Assembly (NCBI GenBank): GCA_019925105.1
Contig: JAHGAU010000017.1
Coordinates: 62,001-126,000 of the forward strand
DNA from: Niebla homalea
Lineage: Eukaryota > Ascomycota > Lecanoromycetes > Lecanorales > Ramalinaceae
DNA length: 64,000 nt
Direction of reading: 5' to 3'
Shown here: positions 36,293 to 48,331 of the stretch, in pieces
Position numbering within the stretch: position 1 is the first letter of the stretch
Layout: every line of letters starts with the position of its first letter
Notes under the pieces: generated by a model
The model's input: only the letters and a program-made list of their open reading frames with translations
Database searches by the model: none
What the model was told of the DNA's origin: nothing
Translations under genes and position numbers: made by a program

Positions 36293-36320
36293 AGGGGAGA
36301 AAGGGAGAAAGGGAGAAAGT
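36293..36320. repeat. 9-bp AGGGAGAAA tandem repeat
   Basis: Three copies of the unit in a purine-only stretch about 220 bases before the start codon of the TUDOR-domain gene; may lie in its promoter. Confidence 0.85.
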
Positions 36321-36538
36321 GGTGATGTCAACTTCAATTTCAATCAAGGAGAACCGAAGCAATCTGGTCATCAGCGGCATGGCCTTCTCAAGTATGATGC
36401 TTCTCTTTTCATCGAATGCCTTGCATTCTTCATTGTCACCTACCGCTTCGTCACTTCCTACCACCCGGACTCACACTCTGGCTCGCTGCACCACAGTCTA
36501 CCATCAACAAGGCATTCACGACATCTACATACTTGAAC

Positions 36539-37569
36539 ATGTCTCCCAAGAACAAGTACACCAATCCCAAACTGCGAGATGAAGTCAAGCAAGATGTTCA
36601 GAATAGCGACAAGGGCGGCGCACCAGGCCAATGGTCTGCACGGAAGGTGAGTCCAAACATTCTCCCCTTCTAACTTACCCGTATCCAACGCGTAGTTCTA
36701 TTGCTGCTAACATTCTACAGGCCCAATTCATGGCTTCCGAATACAAGAAGCGTGGTGGTGACTACAACACCGACAAGTCCGAGCAAGACTGCTCCCAAAA
36801 GAATCTGAGCAAATGGAGCGAGGAAGACTGGCAGACCAAAGAAGGCAGCGGTACCGCCAAGAAGGGAGATGGCACCCGGAAGCGTTACCTGCCTAAGAAA
36901 GCATGGGAGGAGATGAGTGATGGTGAGAAGAAGGAGACCGACCGGAAAAAGCAGGAAGAAAGTAAAGAGGGCAAGCAATTCGTGGAGAATACCGGCAAAG
37001 CGAAGGAAGCACGGAAGAAGGCCAATGACCAGGCAGATGCGCAGTATGAGACCAAGAAGCAAGAGGAGAAAGCAGGGGTCAAAAGCTCCCAGGGAGAGAA
37101 TGGTAAAGCGGAAGAAGGAGAAGAGGAAGAAGAGAAGGAGGAGGGGGAGGAGGAACAGCCCAGCCGCACCCGAAAGCGCAAGTCCGAGCCAAGCAAGAGC
37201 GACAGCAACAAGAAGCAGAAGCCCGATGACTCTTCTTCTCAAAATAAGAGGAGCTCCAAGCCAGATTCCAAGACGAAGCAAGACTCCAAGTCCGACCCCA
37301 GAAGCAAAAAGACCATGGGCAGCAAGTACGACTCCGCCGACGCGCCCGCCAAACCAGCCTCCACCGACCGCCTCCCCAAGAAGGGCCAGACCGTCACGTG
37401 GAAAGCTATGCCGGGTTGGGTCGAAGGGACCGTGCTCGAAATCGCAAAGGAAGATGGTAGTATGGAGGGCAAGAGCTACAAGGCCACCAAGAATGATCCG
37501 ACAGTCGTGCTGAGGGCGAAGAGTGGGAAGGTCTGCGCGCACAAGGCGAAGAGTATATACTTTGACTGA
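36539..37569 (+). CDS. highly charged protein with DUF5872-like segment and C-terminal TUDOR-like domain
   Basis: Two exons, 36539-36646 and 36721-37569, joining in phase zero to 318 residues; the intron has a CTAAC branch point just before CTACAG. The N-terminal part contains KWSEEDWQTKEGSG, RYLPKKAWEEMSDGEKKETDRKK and GKQFVENTGKAKEARKK, a pattern I recall from the DUF5872 family found in bacteria and fungi. The middle (about 145-245) is a Lys/Glu/Ser-rich low-complexity stretch with several basic KRK/KKQK groups that may act as nuclear signals. The last 65 residues, from LPKKGQTVTWKAMPGWVEGTV to the end, match the Hva1 TUDOR-like domain (DUF2945), a small beta barrel of unproven binding partner. 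A nuclear or chromatin role is plausible but inferred. Long antisense frames on the minus strand here are composition artefacts. Confidence 0.85.
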
Positions 37570-40500
37570 TGGGGAGGACTGGATGAGGAAAAATCTGTGG
37601 GCCTTGGAAAGGTCTTGAAAAAGGGGGGCATGATGAATTGGGCAGAGCGTACATGAGAATGCCATTTTGGCGCTCAGCCAATAACTGTGCATCGGCACAT
37701 TGTTGATTGAGATGAAGAAGTTTGACAGCCTCGTGTTTCCATCTGATTTGACTCCATTTCAAAAGATTGAACTTGATTCAAGAATAAAGCCAACACGTGG
37801 AGGAAAGAAGTACTTTCTAGGAATCATATTTACACAGACACTGCCCCAGCCTAGACCTTCAGAGCCAGATACCACCTCCGTTGCAACCCTCTCAAAGCAT
37901 ATTCCAGCGGAGGGCAGAGGAGTAGCTTCCCAGCTGGACGCCGGCCAACACAAAAGCATTAGAAACCATAGCTCATGATCAAGCTTGATCTGCTTACATC
38001 ACATCCACTTTCAATCATGCCTCGATACATTCCAAACCCTGTCCCAGGATTCAGCCAACAGCTTACACCAACCCTCGTAGCGCTATTGACAACAAATGAT
38101 GCGGCTTTACCTCACGCCAAGAAGCATTCATCCAGTAGTATCCCCATAACTACCGCACCGCTGGTATCTCCATAGTCTCTGTGCTGCATCAGCCCATCTC
38201 AGCCAACAGACGACATCACACTTCAGCCGTGAAACGCAGCGCACCCCCCGGCTCCATATCACCACCCATCCATCCAACCATCCATCAATTGTGTAATCCG
38301 CCAGTATCATGAACTCATGCAATAAAACCCCGTTTCTGCCCCCCCCATTCTTCCCACCTTTTTCAAAGCACCAAATCCCCCTCCGCATCACCGACACCGA
38401 ATCTGACACCGACGCCGTAAAACTGCGTTCTTGGGTTAAGAACATTCATTTCCCGGCACGATGCTGGAGCAGCGATCGGTCCTTTTTTTTTGGCCCTGAG
38501 CTTGGGCTGCCAGAGTTGGTGGTGGTTTCGTTGGGTGTGACTGTCTGGGGTTGTCAAGCTGGGGGGTTCCGTGGTTGTTGTTGTTGTTGTTGTTGTTGCA
38601 ACATTCCAGAGGTGAGAGTATTGCCATGGACTCCGCAGGGGGGGGTTACATCTGATCATGGCTCTCTGAGATGAGATGAGAGGGTGCTTCTCATAAGGTT
38701 TTGCGCGAACGGGCCTGACGTTTCGATTCCAAAAACACGGAGAAGCGATGAAGTCCGTCCGGGGTTGATTTGTGTGCCGGGGGTGGTGGGAAACCTCTAA
38801 CCAAAGCAGTGGCAGGGGTGTGCTTACGAAATCAGGCGCGGGAAATGGTGTACGTAGTGCCAAACGCGAGAAAGAAAGAATTGTCTGGAGGTCCGGTGGG
38901 AGGGTCGTATACTAGTTATGTGAAGCACGGGTTGAGGATGTTATGGGAGTGGAATTGATGTTTCGAATCGGGCCTCGGAAAGATCAAAAGGATATTTTTT
39001 GAGTCTGAAAGTCTGGGAAAGTGTTAGGGGGGGGGAGGATGAAAGGGAGCCGTTGCTGCTGCTGTAAGCTCGTGGATAACACGCCATCGATCAGGAGCAC
39101 AGCGAAGTGGCCAGTTGAGACAAGTGTAAGAAAAATCTGTGGGGGGGAGACGATGAGAGAGAGAGCCAGGAAATAGATTGAAAAAAATTGTCCGACAAAT
39201 GGCCCGAAGTCCAGGTCGATCGATGGACCTGGGTACGGAATGATGGATTCTCAATTGAATTCTTGAGAGGATTGTACACCCGTCATACACAATGCTAGCA
39301 TCATTTCAGTGCCTCTGGGTTGGCGGGTCGAGCGTTTTTGATATGCATCAAGCATGATACTAAGCATAAAGACTAGTTATTTCTTCTTGCTCACTTCGCC
39401 ATACCTAACGCCGGGTTGGCGAGAGGGTTTCAACACCTCTTGACGGTAGCAGCACCGACAAGCGTCTGCCCAATCAGGCTACCGCTTGCATCGGTGCCGA
39501 CAATGTATCTTCACATCTGTCAGACGAAAGAGGCCCATGTCTTGTAATCCAATTGGATTCGGAAAGTTCATTCTGCCGCCACATCACCGCTCATACTCGT
39601 TGCTGCGTCTCGCTGTGTCCGTGGCGTTGGTCGTGCTGAGACGTTTGGTGGGAAGCACAATGAGAAGTCTTGATGTGAATGATGAGCAAGGTGTTAGGGA
39701 GGCTTGATCAGGGTAACTGAGTTATCAATGAATGGATTGGATCGTCAGGTGAAGTTCAAGTGAAGCAAAGTCGACGTCGACAGCAATCACATCTGTTTCG
39801 AGGTAAAAGTCGGCTACAGTGCGAAGACAGAAGCAGGATTAGTGGGTCTAGAAGTGCCTCACCTGGGATATAAGACAGCACACTCTTGGATCCATAATTC
39901 AAAACAACTCGAGAATTTGCTTCAATGGCCAAATACCCTCCATTGAAACCCTGGATATTGGACCAGGAGACTTTATTTGCACAAAAGGTTAAGAATGACA
40001 CCTCGAGACAGAAATTGAAAAATTCAAATGTAAAACCTCGTTGAGCACAGCAAGCTTTGGGTATGTGTCCTACCAAGATCACTGAGGCCAGAGTGCCTCC
40101 GCCTACGTGCGCACTGGCCTTCTCACGCTCCACGTCGTTGAAAAATCAAGTTCTGCGGATTTACGATCGAGACTGAGGCTGGAAGAGACCTATCTCAATA
40201 TTACAATCTCTTAATTTGGGCTCTGTGTGCTGAGGTATCTCACCATTTCACTACCGCAGCATATCGCATCTGCATATCTTGGTAATTCGTGGTACTGGCA
40301 TCAGTGCTGCCAAGTATCTCCCCTTTACTCCTGTGCGAGCCGCGAAAACCACTCACGATGAGCTTGGACTGATACGCGAAACCCCTGCCGCAACAGCGTA
40401 TCATCAGCAACCCATCGTTGCCACCCGTAAAGCCTACAACTCATATACACAGACGAATGCACCCAACGGTACGATTAGGCAGAGATGGACTCGGTCGTCG

Positions 40501-42889
40501 CTCCAGGCTCTACCCTCCGCCCTGGACGCCCTCTCTGTATCAAACGATCCACAGCAGGAATCTCGCTCAGCCACTCCCGCCACCAAGACAGCGCCAGTCA
40601 AACTCGGCATCGCTGGCAAGCAGGAACAGAGCTCACCCTTCAGACTCTCGCCGAAGATTCGTCATTACATTCATGGGCGAAGGTTCGCTCATTCATTAAT
40701 CCACATCGAAGCCATGGGCGACGGCTTAGATCACGTTCGATGCCTCGAATGGTACCCACGTCGGGATCGATACCACAGACACACAGCCGGAGTTGCGGGG
40801 CGAGTCGAGATTGTTCCATCTGGCTGAGCTGTCTCTGTTAGAGGCCAAAAAGACCGGCTACTGGCGCTGTGCTTGCCCTGTCAGCTCATGCTCGACCTGT
40901 CGGCTCATAGTCGCGTTGCCTCTGCACTTACAACCCCCTAGCCACCCAGACCATCACATGCCAATCGATCCGAACATGAAGCCATCTGGCTTGTTGCCGG
41001 TGCATATTCTCAACACTGACGCGTCCTCTTAGCCCAGGTATACCGAGGCCCTGTCCCTGGTGATCTCCACCCCTTCAGCCCCTCCCCTCTCTCTCTCCAG
41101 CACCTCTAGCCTCCAAGGCATCACCCACCTGCTGGCCATCACACTTCCTCCCGACCCCCACCCCTTCCCCCTCCCCCTCCGCCCTCCGCCAACCATCCCG
41201 GCATCTCCCGCCGATCCCTAGCCTCACCTAACCTCCCACCCCCCTGCGAATCTCCTCACCCCCAACTTACGCGCGCGCACGTACGTGCATGCACACACTA
41301 ATCTCACCAATCAAGTACCCATCCATCCATCCATCCCCAAATCCGCGAAGCCAACACATCCGCGATGGATCCATACATACAAACAACCAAACAAACAAAC
41401 AACGACACGACTCCTCGGCCTTCTCGGCCACCCCCCACCATCCACGTAGCCCAACTATTTCATTCGTAAGTCGTGATGTCTGGGATGACACACCACCACC
41501 ACCACCACGTCGAGAGACGGGACACGGGACACGGGAGATGGGATACGAGGGGTGATTATGATGATGTGCCGGATGCGATGTCACGGGATAATGTAACATC
41601 CCGCAGGATTGTGCGTGTGGCGTGGTGGCGGTGTGATACGTCATTGGGGAGACGGGGCGGGGATTATTTGGGGGAGGGGTTTGCTGCCGTAGTTCGGTGT
41701 CTCTTGCGGCAGGTAATTAGGTAGGTAGGGTAGGTACAGTCGAAGTGTTGCTGTGGGGTCTGTGGCGCTGATGTGACCTGGGTAGAGAAAAGGGGGGGAA
41801 GGCGATTTCCGTGCATTAGCCCAACTTCAGCTCCGTTGTTGTCGATTTCTGGTTGTGGGGAGATGGTTTCTATCGCCCGATGTAGGAGCGCCATGGAACC
41901 CTGGATGCGAGGTGAGTGTCGAAGTCGCAGCATGGTAGTGGATTTTTGGGAGGCCTTCATCACGTTGTAACGCTAGAAATTGAATTCAAGCATCTGAGTG
42001 CCGAGGACATCCAGTAGTTTTGATACAGTGGAGATGGATATCACAATGTCTTCGAAAAAGCTGTCATATTCACTTTTGAATCAAAAACTTACACATGAGA
42101 ATCACTGAAAAAACGCCGGTGCTGATTCTACAATGAGACCCTCGAATGTCCGATACTCCATGCTGACCCTATATTTAAGCCTCTTATTTGAGTAGATGGC
42201 GCGCAAATTCACTTGAAAGCAAGAGTCCCTCCCATTCCCTGACCTCGCTCTTGGCCTCAGGGGGCCATCCAGCACTCACAGCCACTCAATCCTGCATCCA
42301 TGGTAGTCCTCATTCCTGGGGAGACGTTATTTTGATAAGATGAAGGAAGTCGCGACTCGACTACCAGTGTTGAGATCAAAACATCCCTTGACTGAGGCCT
42401 GGTAGTTGTAAACTTCCTTGATCAAGGCCACTCAACCCCGGTGGCGCCAACCCTCCCTGGAATGTATTATAGAGAAGGGAATAGTAAAGACTTGTAGCAT
42501 CTTCAAAGGACGTCAGCCTGCAAAGCGATTTTCTCGAGGCCAGTGCTCGTGGTCGCTATAGAGGAAAGGCTAATACCAAAAATCCCTTCGGGGCGACCTT
42601 GTCATGCAGCCGAGGGAGATGAAGTACGTTGATCTGGAGAGCAAACGACGTAAGTCAATGGCGGGATGCAGCACCGAAGGTGTGATGGATCTGGACTGAG
42701 ACTGCCGAGTGGAATGTACGACCGGGAGATAAGCTCTTCCATCTGGCAGATTCGTGCCGCCAATATTCTTGGCGGTCGAGATTCCACAAGCTCAGACACC
42801 TTGAATGGAATGCAACAGCATGCCTGGTAGGCAAAGTTTCTCACGTGGATCCTTGCCCTGTGGAACGTCAGCTATATTCATCTGGTATA
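37570..42889. other. 5.3-kb region without a supported gene
   Basis: No gene is called. An open frame at 40279-40827 (182 codons on the plus strand, followed in another frame by a cysteine-bearing WRCACPVSSCSTC segment) and one at 39756-40133 on the minus strand are the longest candidates; neither resembles a family I know. A TTG repeat lies at 38572-38599. The stretch 41040-41460 is very C-rich and includes tandem CCAT and CAAA units, as fungal promoters often do, but no gene follows. Sequence around 42090-42600 is plain. Confidence 0.35.
38572..38599. repeat. TTG trinucleotide repeat
   Basis: About nine TTG units in a row, directly visible. Confidence 0.9.
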
Positions 42890-44960
42890 CTAGAAGGTAT
42901 CAATCACATAACCAAGCCACCGCTTATACGTATCATCCGCGTAGTTCTCCCGCTTGTCCTGGGTATCATAGTAGGTCATACGATGACCGATTTGCTCGAA
43001 CTTGCTGGCGGCATCGTAAATATCCTTGCCCTCTCGGAAATTGAACTCGTACTCGATATCTGTAGGCGATTTCGCATAATCCAAGAAAATCGGCAAGGGA
43101 AACTTGACCAGCTTTAATCCATGATGAAGGGCTGTCGATGCGGGAAACCTGTCTGCAGGCATGCTCGTCCCGAGAACGATTTGACCATGATGCATGGCGC
43201 GCAAAAGTCGCTTCGAGAAGCGAGTCATGATCGAGAGGGCTGTAATGCGACTGGGTACTTCGCCACCACCAGGATAGTTCATGACCATGTCTGAGGAGCC
43301 GCTGCCTGTCGCATCTGCGACGGGGGCTGCCGTGATGAGATCTGCATCTTCCCCAATGCCCCATTCGTAATTGTCCTGCTGTGATGAAGGTACTGGTGGG
43401 TCTGGACCCACTGGCTCAATGCCTTCAATCCGGACTGGGCCCCAAATTCCTCCATCCTCTGTAGCGTTTTGAATCGTCTTGGCAAAGTTTGACCAACTGC
43501 CATGAACACTTCCGATAAAGTAGCGCGATGATCGCTCCCACAGTAGCCGGCGAGGCTGCTTCTGCGACCAGGCAGCAATGGTTTCGAGATGCTGGTAGTG
43601 GTGGCCAGTGAAGCGAGCGTCCATCTCGAATTGCCAAAAGTGTTCGATATCAGGGCGAAGAAGGGAGAGGAGTTGGAGAGCCTGGGTGAAGTCTCCATTA
43701 CGACTGTTGGAATTGTCGAAGCTATTGGATTTCAGCATGCGCGTCTGGAGGGCGGGAGGGCACATACCTTGACTGTACTGCCTTGGGGTACCATGTCTTC
43801 AAGAGACCCTTGTTGTAAATAACGGTCATGTCTCTGAACTCTTCTGGCGCGGCTTGAGACAATGCATAGCGGTATTCCTCCTCATTCTCGAAGGTTGACG
43901 TCTTGGGCTCGTTCGTCTCAACCATTATGATCACCTCATATTCTGCGCCAGAATGAAGAGACAGCTCCATGATCAATGATCTGATGTATTCCTGCGAGTC
44001 AATGGTCCAGGTGGTGCCAGCGTTCATGTGGATGACAGCAGCGGACCTCTTCTTGTAACAAGCACCACTTGACAACCATCCTCCTTGAGGCGGCGGACCG
44101 GTAAAATGGAGGGTTGAGTCAACATCCGCTCTATCCTCCTCGCCGGGCATCCAAAGCGTTGTTCTGTTCGGTATCTGCACAGGCTGATAGCGATCGATGT
44201 TCTTTGTGTAGCAACTCTCCTGCAGCCTTGCCCATTCCACTTTAGCCCAATCAATCTTATCTGGCTTTTCTGCGCCTTCATCCGGCGTTAGTACTTCATC
44301 CTCAAAGCCATAGGGAGTGTAGCGACCATAGCGATCGAAGCAGAAGGTAGAGTCCAGTCCCGTCTCGTCGTAGGAGCCGAACATGGGAGGGGCCGGTAGG
44401 TCTGCTCATCAACATTAACACATATACCCAGATGCACATCTTGCTGCACCAACGCTTTGGATCTTGCCGATTCGCCCGTACCATATCCGCCTCATTGCCG
44501 TTCACATCAACGCCTCTAGGCCCAAGACATGTGGCATGGGCGCCCTTCCATTTGCCCTTCCACGTGCGGCTGTTGTAATTTGGATAGGGATTGTAGATTT
44601 GGGAGGGTAGCTCATCGGCCGAGGTCTTGAAGGCTGGGAAGGAGGGGGCTTTAGGGTTCCTGCGACTGATGTCAGCTTGAGTCGTCAGATCTGGACCTCA
44701 GGGGTCAGGTACTTCTCTACTTACTCATCATTGTTCTCAGGCAGACTCTCATCACCGGTCTGTACGGTGAATGTCCAGTCCTGTGAGTCTGAATCGTACA
44801 GCTTGGGAGGGTCGTAATCCGGGTCGATGTCGATGACCGGGTCGCTGGGCAACGCTGGTGCCCTCGCATACGGCTGCTTCCAGATGTAAAGGGAGACCAG
44901 TACGACGACGGCGAGAACGATCCACCTTGCAGTTGGAGCCTTGGAGGAGTCGGCGGCCAT
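42890..44960 (-). CDS. DUF3405 type II membrane protein
   Basis: Four exons, complement of 44725-44960, 44454-44659, 43768-44401 and 42890-43703, joining in frame to 629 residues. Residues about 11-28 form a single transmembrane helix after a short cytoplasmic N-terminus, the layout of Golgi or ER type II proteins. Landmarks of the DUF3405 family follow: CLGPRGVDVN, FGSYDETGLDSTFCFDRYGRY, the segment with YEVIIMVETNEP, and HFWQFEMDARFTGHHY, whose DxD-like acidic pair resembles the metal site of GT-A glycosyltransferases. The family's activity is not known to me; a glycosyltransferase-like role in the secretory pathway is an inference. The second intron is only 52 bases and has the unusual donor GTTGGT; it was chosen because it is the only donor that restores frame at a normal length. 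The start is the ATG nearest the membrane helix. Confidence 0.85.
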
Positions 44961-45902
44961 GGTTTCTAGCCTGATCAGTCTCAAGAGGGTGTATGCCAAT
45001 AGCGCTTCACGCTGATACTAATGAGCTGCCATGGGACATTACAATAACAGTCCTGTATAACTTTATAAGGCAATGATATCGTCGTAGCATGAAAAAGGCA
45101 AAGACAAAAGACGGTTGCATCCCTGAACAAGCCACGTTCTCGCCATGAGCCAATGCGGAATTCACCCTTAAGGGGAAAGCTAGGCTGTCTCAGCTTAGCC
45201 GGGAACAGCCTCAAACCAGTACGGGGAAGGTGGGTCCTTAACCTTTGGAGCCAAGAGAGGTTTCAGGCAAGCCCTTTGGGGCCCACATTATTTTATGGGG
45301 TCGTTAGTCAGCCATACTCGGCTCAGGCACAAGGCTTCCGGATCTGGTCTTTTTGACTGCAGCCCGTGCATCATTCAATATGTGAAGAGAAACGCTTCAA
45401 TACTTATTCTTGCGAATGCGCTCTGTCTGGCACACACCAAGGCGTACAACGAACATGTAGACTCATCTATCTTGCCCCTTTACCTTGCGGCCTCAAGGTT
45501 CGAACCATTCAAGCGGTCAAGCCCTCCACTTAATGATGGCACAGAGTGATAGTGACACACAGAAGCCTACGCGCGCTGACAGTCCCCTCTCAATTGAATT
45601 CTGAGTACCATACGCAGAATATATTGGCTGAATGCCTCCCATATTGCATAGCGCTGCTTCGTTGATTTTCTTTTATTCTAATGATTGAAGTTGTATTCAT
45701 TCTCGCTGTGCCATTCATTCTCCGCGCTAGCAACCCCTTTCTCATCTCTTAGAGCACTATCTCACTTAGAGCGCGATGGTTTTTCACTGACTCAGATCGC
45801 TCATACCCCCGAGCCGAGAACTCAAGGATTGCGTGTTGATGCGTTGGAGGATCCTTTGACCCTGTCTCGTCAGTCGTTGTCCCTCCCCAGAGGGTTTCTA
45901 CC
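44961..45902. other. intergenic region between DUF3405 gene and FAD-monooxygenase relic
   Basis: About 940 bases holding the presumed promoter of the minus-strand DUF3405 gene. No gene is seen. A GGTTCGAACC word at about 45490-45500 has no tRNA around it. Confidence 0.5.
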
Positions 45903-47286
45903 ATGGCGCTCTCCCATGTTGTTACCATTGGCGCCGGCATGCATATGCGGCCTCTCCACCGCCATTGCCTTATACAAGCTCGGGATCCCCTTCACCATCT
46001 ACGAGATCCGAGACGAACCCTCCACTATCGGCGGCGCTGTCAACCTCACTCCCTGAGCTCTTCGGTATCTTGAATCTCTTGGATTTCTGCCTGATTTGGA
46101 GAAGAGAGGGTACACCGTCCGTTCAATCGAGCTTTTCCCGATCTACAACCAGAAGATCGCTGTAGTGATTGTCGGCAATATGCCCCAGGTGGGGGTATGC
46201 GCGTGCTGCGCAAGGGCTTGCTAAACAGTCTTCTGAACCGGCTAGAGAAGACTGGTGGTCGTGTTCAGCATGGCATGATCTTGACATCCATCGATGAAGA
46301 CTTTGAACCGGGAGATATGGTCGAAGTCCGCTTTGACGACGGGAGCATTGAGCCTGCAAGTCTAGTGGTCGGCTGTGACGGCATGCACTCCATCGTGCGG
46401 AGAGCACATGTTCAACCCTCTCGTAAACCCGTCTACACCAGCTTGGCCGCTGCATATAGTCTTCTGGCTACTTCTGCGATCAAGTCACCGATCCATTTTC
46501 AAGACACATCCGTCAACACAAGCCAAAGCGGATCCTTGATAGCCTTCTACTGCACGGCCGGTAAACAATCCATGTACTCCACAGCCTTGATGCAAATCGA
46601 ATCACCCACAGATACATCGAAGCCAGGATGGCGAGTCCGCCGTGCAGATCAGGAAAGTCTACGAAATGAGATCTTGGAGCGCTTCAAGGACGGCGCGATA
46701 CCTTGCTTCCAGGAGATGGCTGAGAAGGTAGGTGAGTCGTGCTTGTACCTGGTCAACAAGCTCGAACCGAATAGCATCTGGGGAAAAGAGATAGTGGTAC
46801 TATTACTGGGGGATGCGGCACACGCTATGCCACCTCAAGGCGAATCTACTGGCTTTGCCATTGAGCACGCTGTACTCTTTGCTCCTGTCCTGTCAAAGCG
46901 CGCTCATCTCTCCAATGCTGACCATGCTGCACCTGCGAACCCACTTCGCATCCCAGGACTCATCACACACTACATCAACCTACTGAAACCGAGAATGGAG
47001 GCTGCGTACAAGGATGCAGATTCCCGGTGGGAGACGGGCAAAGATGGCGGAAGGTTGGCTTTCAAGGTAAAAGAGTTGCTGACACTGTGGTTCTTGTGGT
47101 GATATCGGGCAAAGTGGGACAAGAAGTTTGGCGGGGAGGGGGGTGTGAGGAATATGGACGTATAGCGGTTGGGGTATTGAAAATGGGGAAGAACAAAGGC
47201 CCCTCAATATCACCGGTTGGGAAGCATTGATTGCAAAGGAATGGAAGTGGATGTCGTACGATCAAAAGAGCCTCATTTACTCCTGA
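45903..47286 (+). pseudogene. FAD-dependent monooxygenase, decayed (UbiH/salicylate-hydroxylase type)
   Basis: The parts of a group A flavoprotein monooxygenase are all present but in different frames. The N-terminus reads VVTIGAG and, after a one-base shift in the nucleotide-binding GxGxxG loop (about 45940), LSTAIALYKLGIPFTIYE. TGA interrupts it at 46054-46056. A second shift lies near 46185, after which an open stretch to 47099 keeps the DG motif (VVGCDGMHSIVRR) and the GD motif (GDAAHAMPPQGE). Stops follow at 47100, 47163 and 47178, and a C-terminal frame (IAKEWKWMSYDQKSL) ends at about 47286 after another shift. Each stop is one transition away from Trp, Gln or Arg. No intron I could place removes the stops at 46054 or the shifts, so I call it a pseudogene; assembly errors could mimic single shifts but not all of them. 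A tailoring role for an aromatic polyketide is typical of the family but unproven here. Confidence 0.78.
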
Positions 47287-47403
47287 TCTAGACTACGCTG
47301 AGCTAATGTGCCTTGCCAATTGCTCCTATTCAAATGCTCAGTAGCAGTTGACTACACATGCCTCACCCTGACAGATGACTTCTCCGTTCCACGAGTTGAT
47401 CGA

Positions 47404-48331
47404 TCAGTATCTTTTACCCTCCCTCAAGACATCTCCGAACTCCTCCAGCGGGCTTCTGTTCAATTTCGTCTCCTTCCACAGATTGGGCGTCAGGAATCCA
47501 TACGTATTGCCGACCGCGACGAAAGTCGCCTTGAGCGTATTCTCTAGCGTCTTGGTCGATCCGGAAGAGGAGGTGTAGACGTCTTGTACACCAGCCAGTT
47601 GCAGAAGACGCTTGACAGCGGGTGACGCGACGAGACCCGTACCGCGAGGTGCTGGGATCAACTAGCACCAAAACGTCAGCCTCCCAATGTCTTCCCACAT
47701 CTCATTTTGTCCCCCTCGTATTTGCCCAATGCACCAAAAACCCCAAGGCTTTCCGCAAGCAAGAAAGCATGACTGTACTCACCCTCACAGTAACACTCCC
47801 ACACTTCCCACTCTCCTTGGTCGGCAAACTATGCGGATCCCCCAAATTCGTGCCCCAATACCCGCGCCGGATGGGCAGGACGCTGAGTTTGGCAATGATG
47901 ATGGCGGCCCTGATCGCGGTGGCCACCTCCTTGGAAGTCTTGATGCCGAGCCCGACATGGCCCTCACTATCGCCAATGACGACGATGGCCTTGAAGCGGG
48001 TGCGCTGGCCGGCGCGCGTCTGCTTCTGCACGGGCTTGATCTTCATGACCTCGTCCTTGAGCTTGGGCAGGAAGAAGTCGACGATCTGGTACTCCTTGAT
48101 GGGGAGCGAGTGCAGGTAGATCTCCTCCATCGACTTGATCTTGCCGGCCTTGACCAGCCGGCCCAGCTTCGTCACCGGTTGCCACTCCTTCTCTTCCGAC
48201 TTGTTGCCGCCGCGCCGGGGGCCTCGACGCCCGCCGCGTCCGCGGCCACGGTCGCCGCCACGGTCACCGCGGGAGCCGAAGCCGCCGCCGCCGCCGCCGC
48301 CGCCAGCGGATGCGCCGCCTCGGTCGGCCAT
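47404..48331 (-). CDS. RPS2: 40S ribosomal protein uS5 (RPS2)
   Basis: Component of the small ribosomal subunit, near the mRNA entry channel and the decoding site. Two exons, complement of 47783-48331 and 47404-47661, join in phase zero to 268 residues, the usual fungal length. The N-terminus is an RGG/glycine-rich tail (about 1-42), as in other eukaryotic uS5 proteins and a target for arginine methylation. The core then shows [17 protein letters not shown], the double-stranded-RNA-binding-like S5 domain with [20 protein letters not shown], and the C-terminal domain [20 protein letters not shown], ending [11 protein letters not shown]. The intron is 121 bases. It is the only clear housekeeping gene in the window and anchors it to the core genome; strand-opposite frames over its GC-rich N-terminus are spurious. 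Confidence 0.97.

Larger units (their letters stand above)
32734..36538. other. 3.8-kb intergenic region with weak open frames
   Basis: No gene can be called with confidence. It includes pyrimidine-rich DNA at about 33190-33360, an A/G microsatellite at 33800-33832, a CTG run at about 33890-33910, GTGAC repeats near 34098-34118, and a 9-bp AGGGAGAAA repeat at about 36293-36320. Around 34625-34951 a frame could be spliced to end at 34951 (donor GTATGT at about 34842), and around 35358-35561 another frame looks protein-like (WDDEVQFLFTMDFDAESRR), but neither forms a full gene and they may be debris of an old gene. Confidence 0.35.

Noticed and set aside
36715..37698. Minus-strand open frame of 327 codons across the TUDOR-domain gene
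   Set aside because: It is leucine-rich only because it is antisense to a Lys/Glu-rich repeat region; the plus strand has a clear spliced gene with recognisable domains.
40279..40827. 182-codon plus-strand open frame as a gene
   Set aside because: No ATG in a good context, no family pattern and no convincing introns joining it to the cysteine-rich segment after it.
45490..45501. B-box-like GGTTCGAACC suggesting a tRNA gene
   Set aside because: The 5-bp T stem does not pair and no A box or acceptor stem lies at the right distance.
45940..46190. Introns to rescue the FAD monooxygenase
   Set aside because: No GT..AG pair of plausible length restores both the flavin-binding loop and the frame without losing conserved residues, and the TGA at 46054 would remain.
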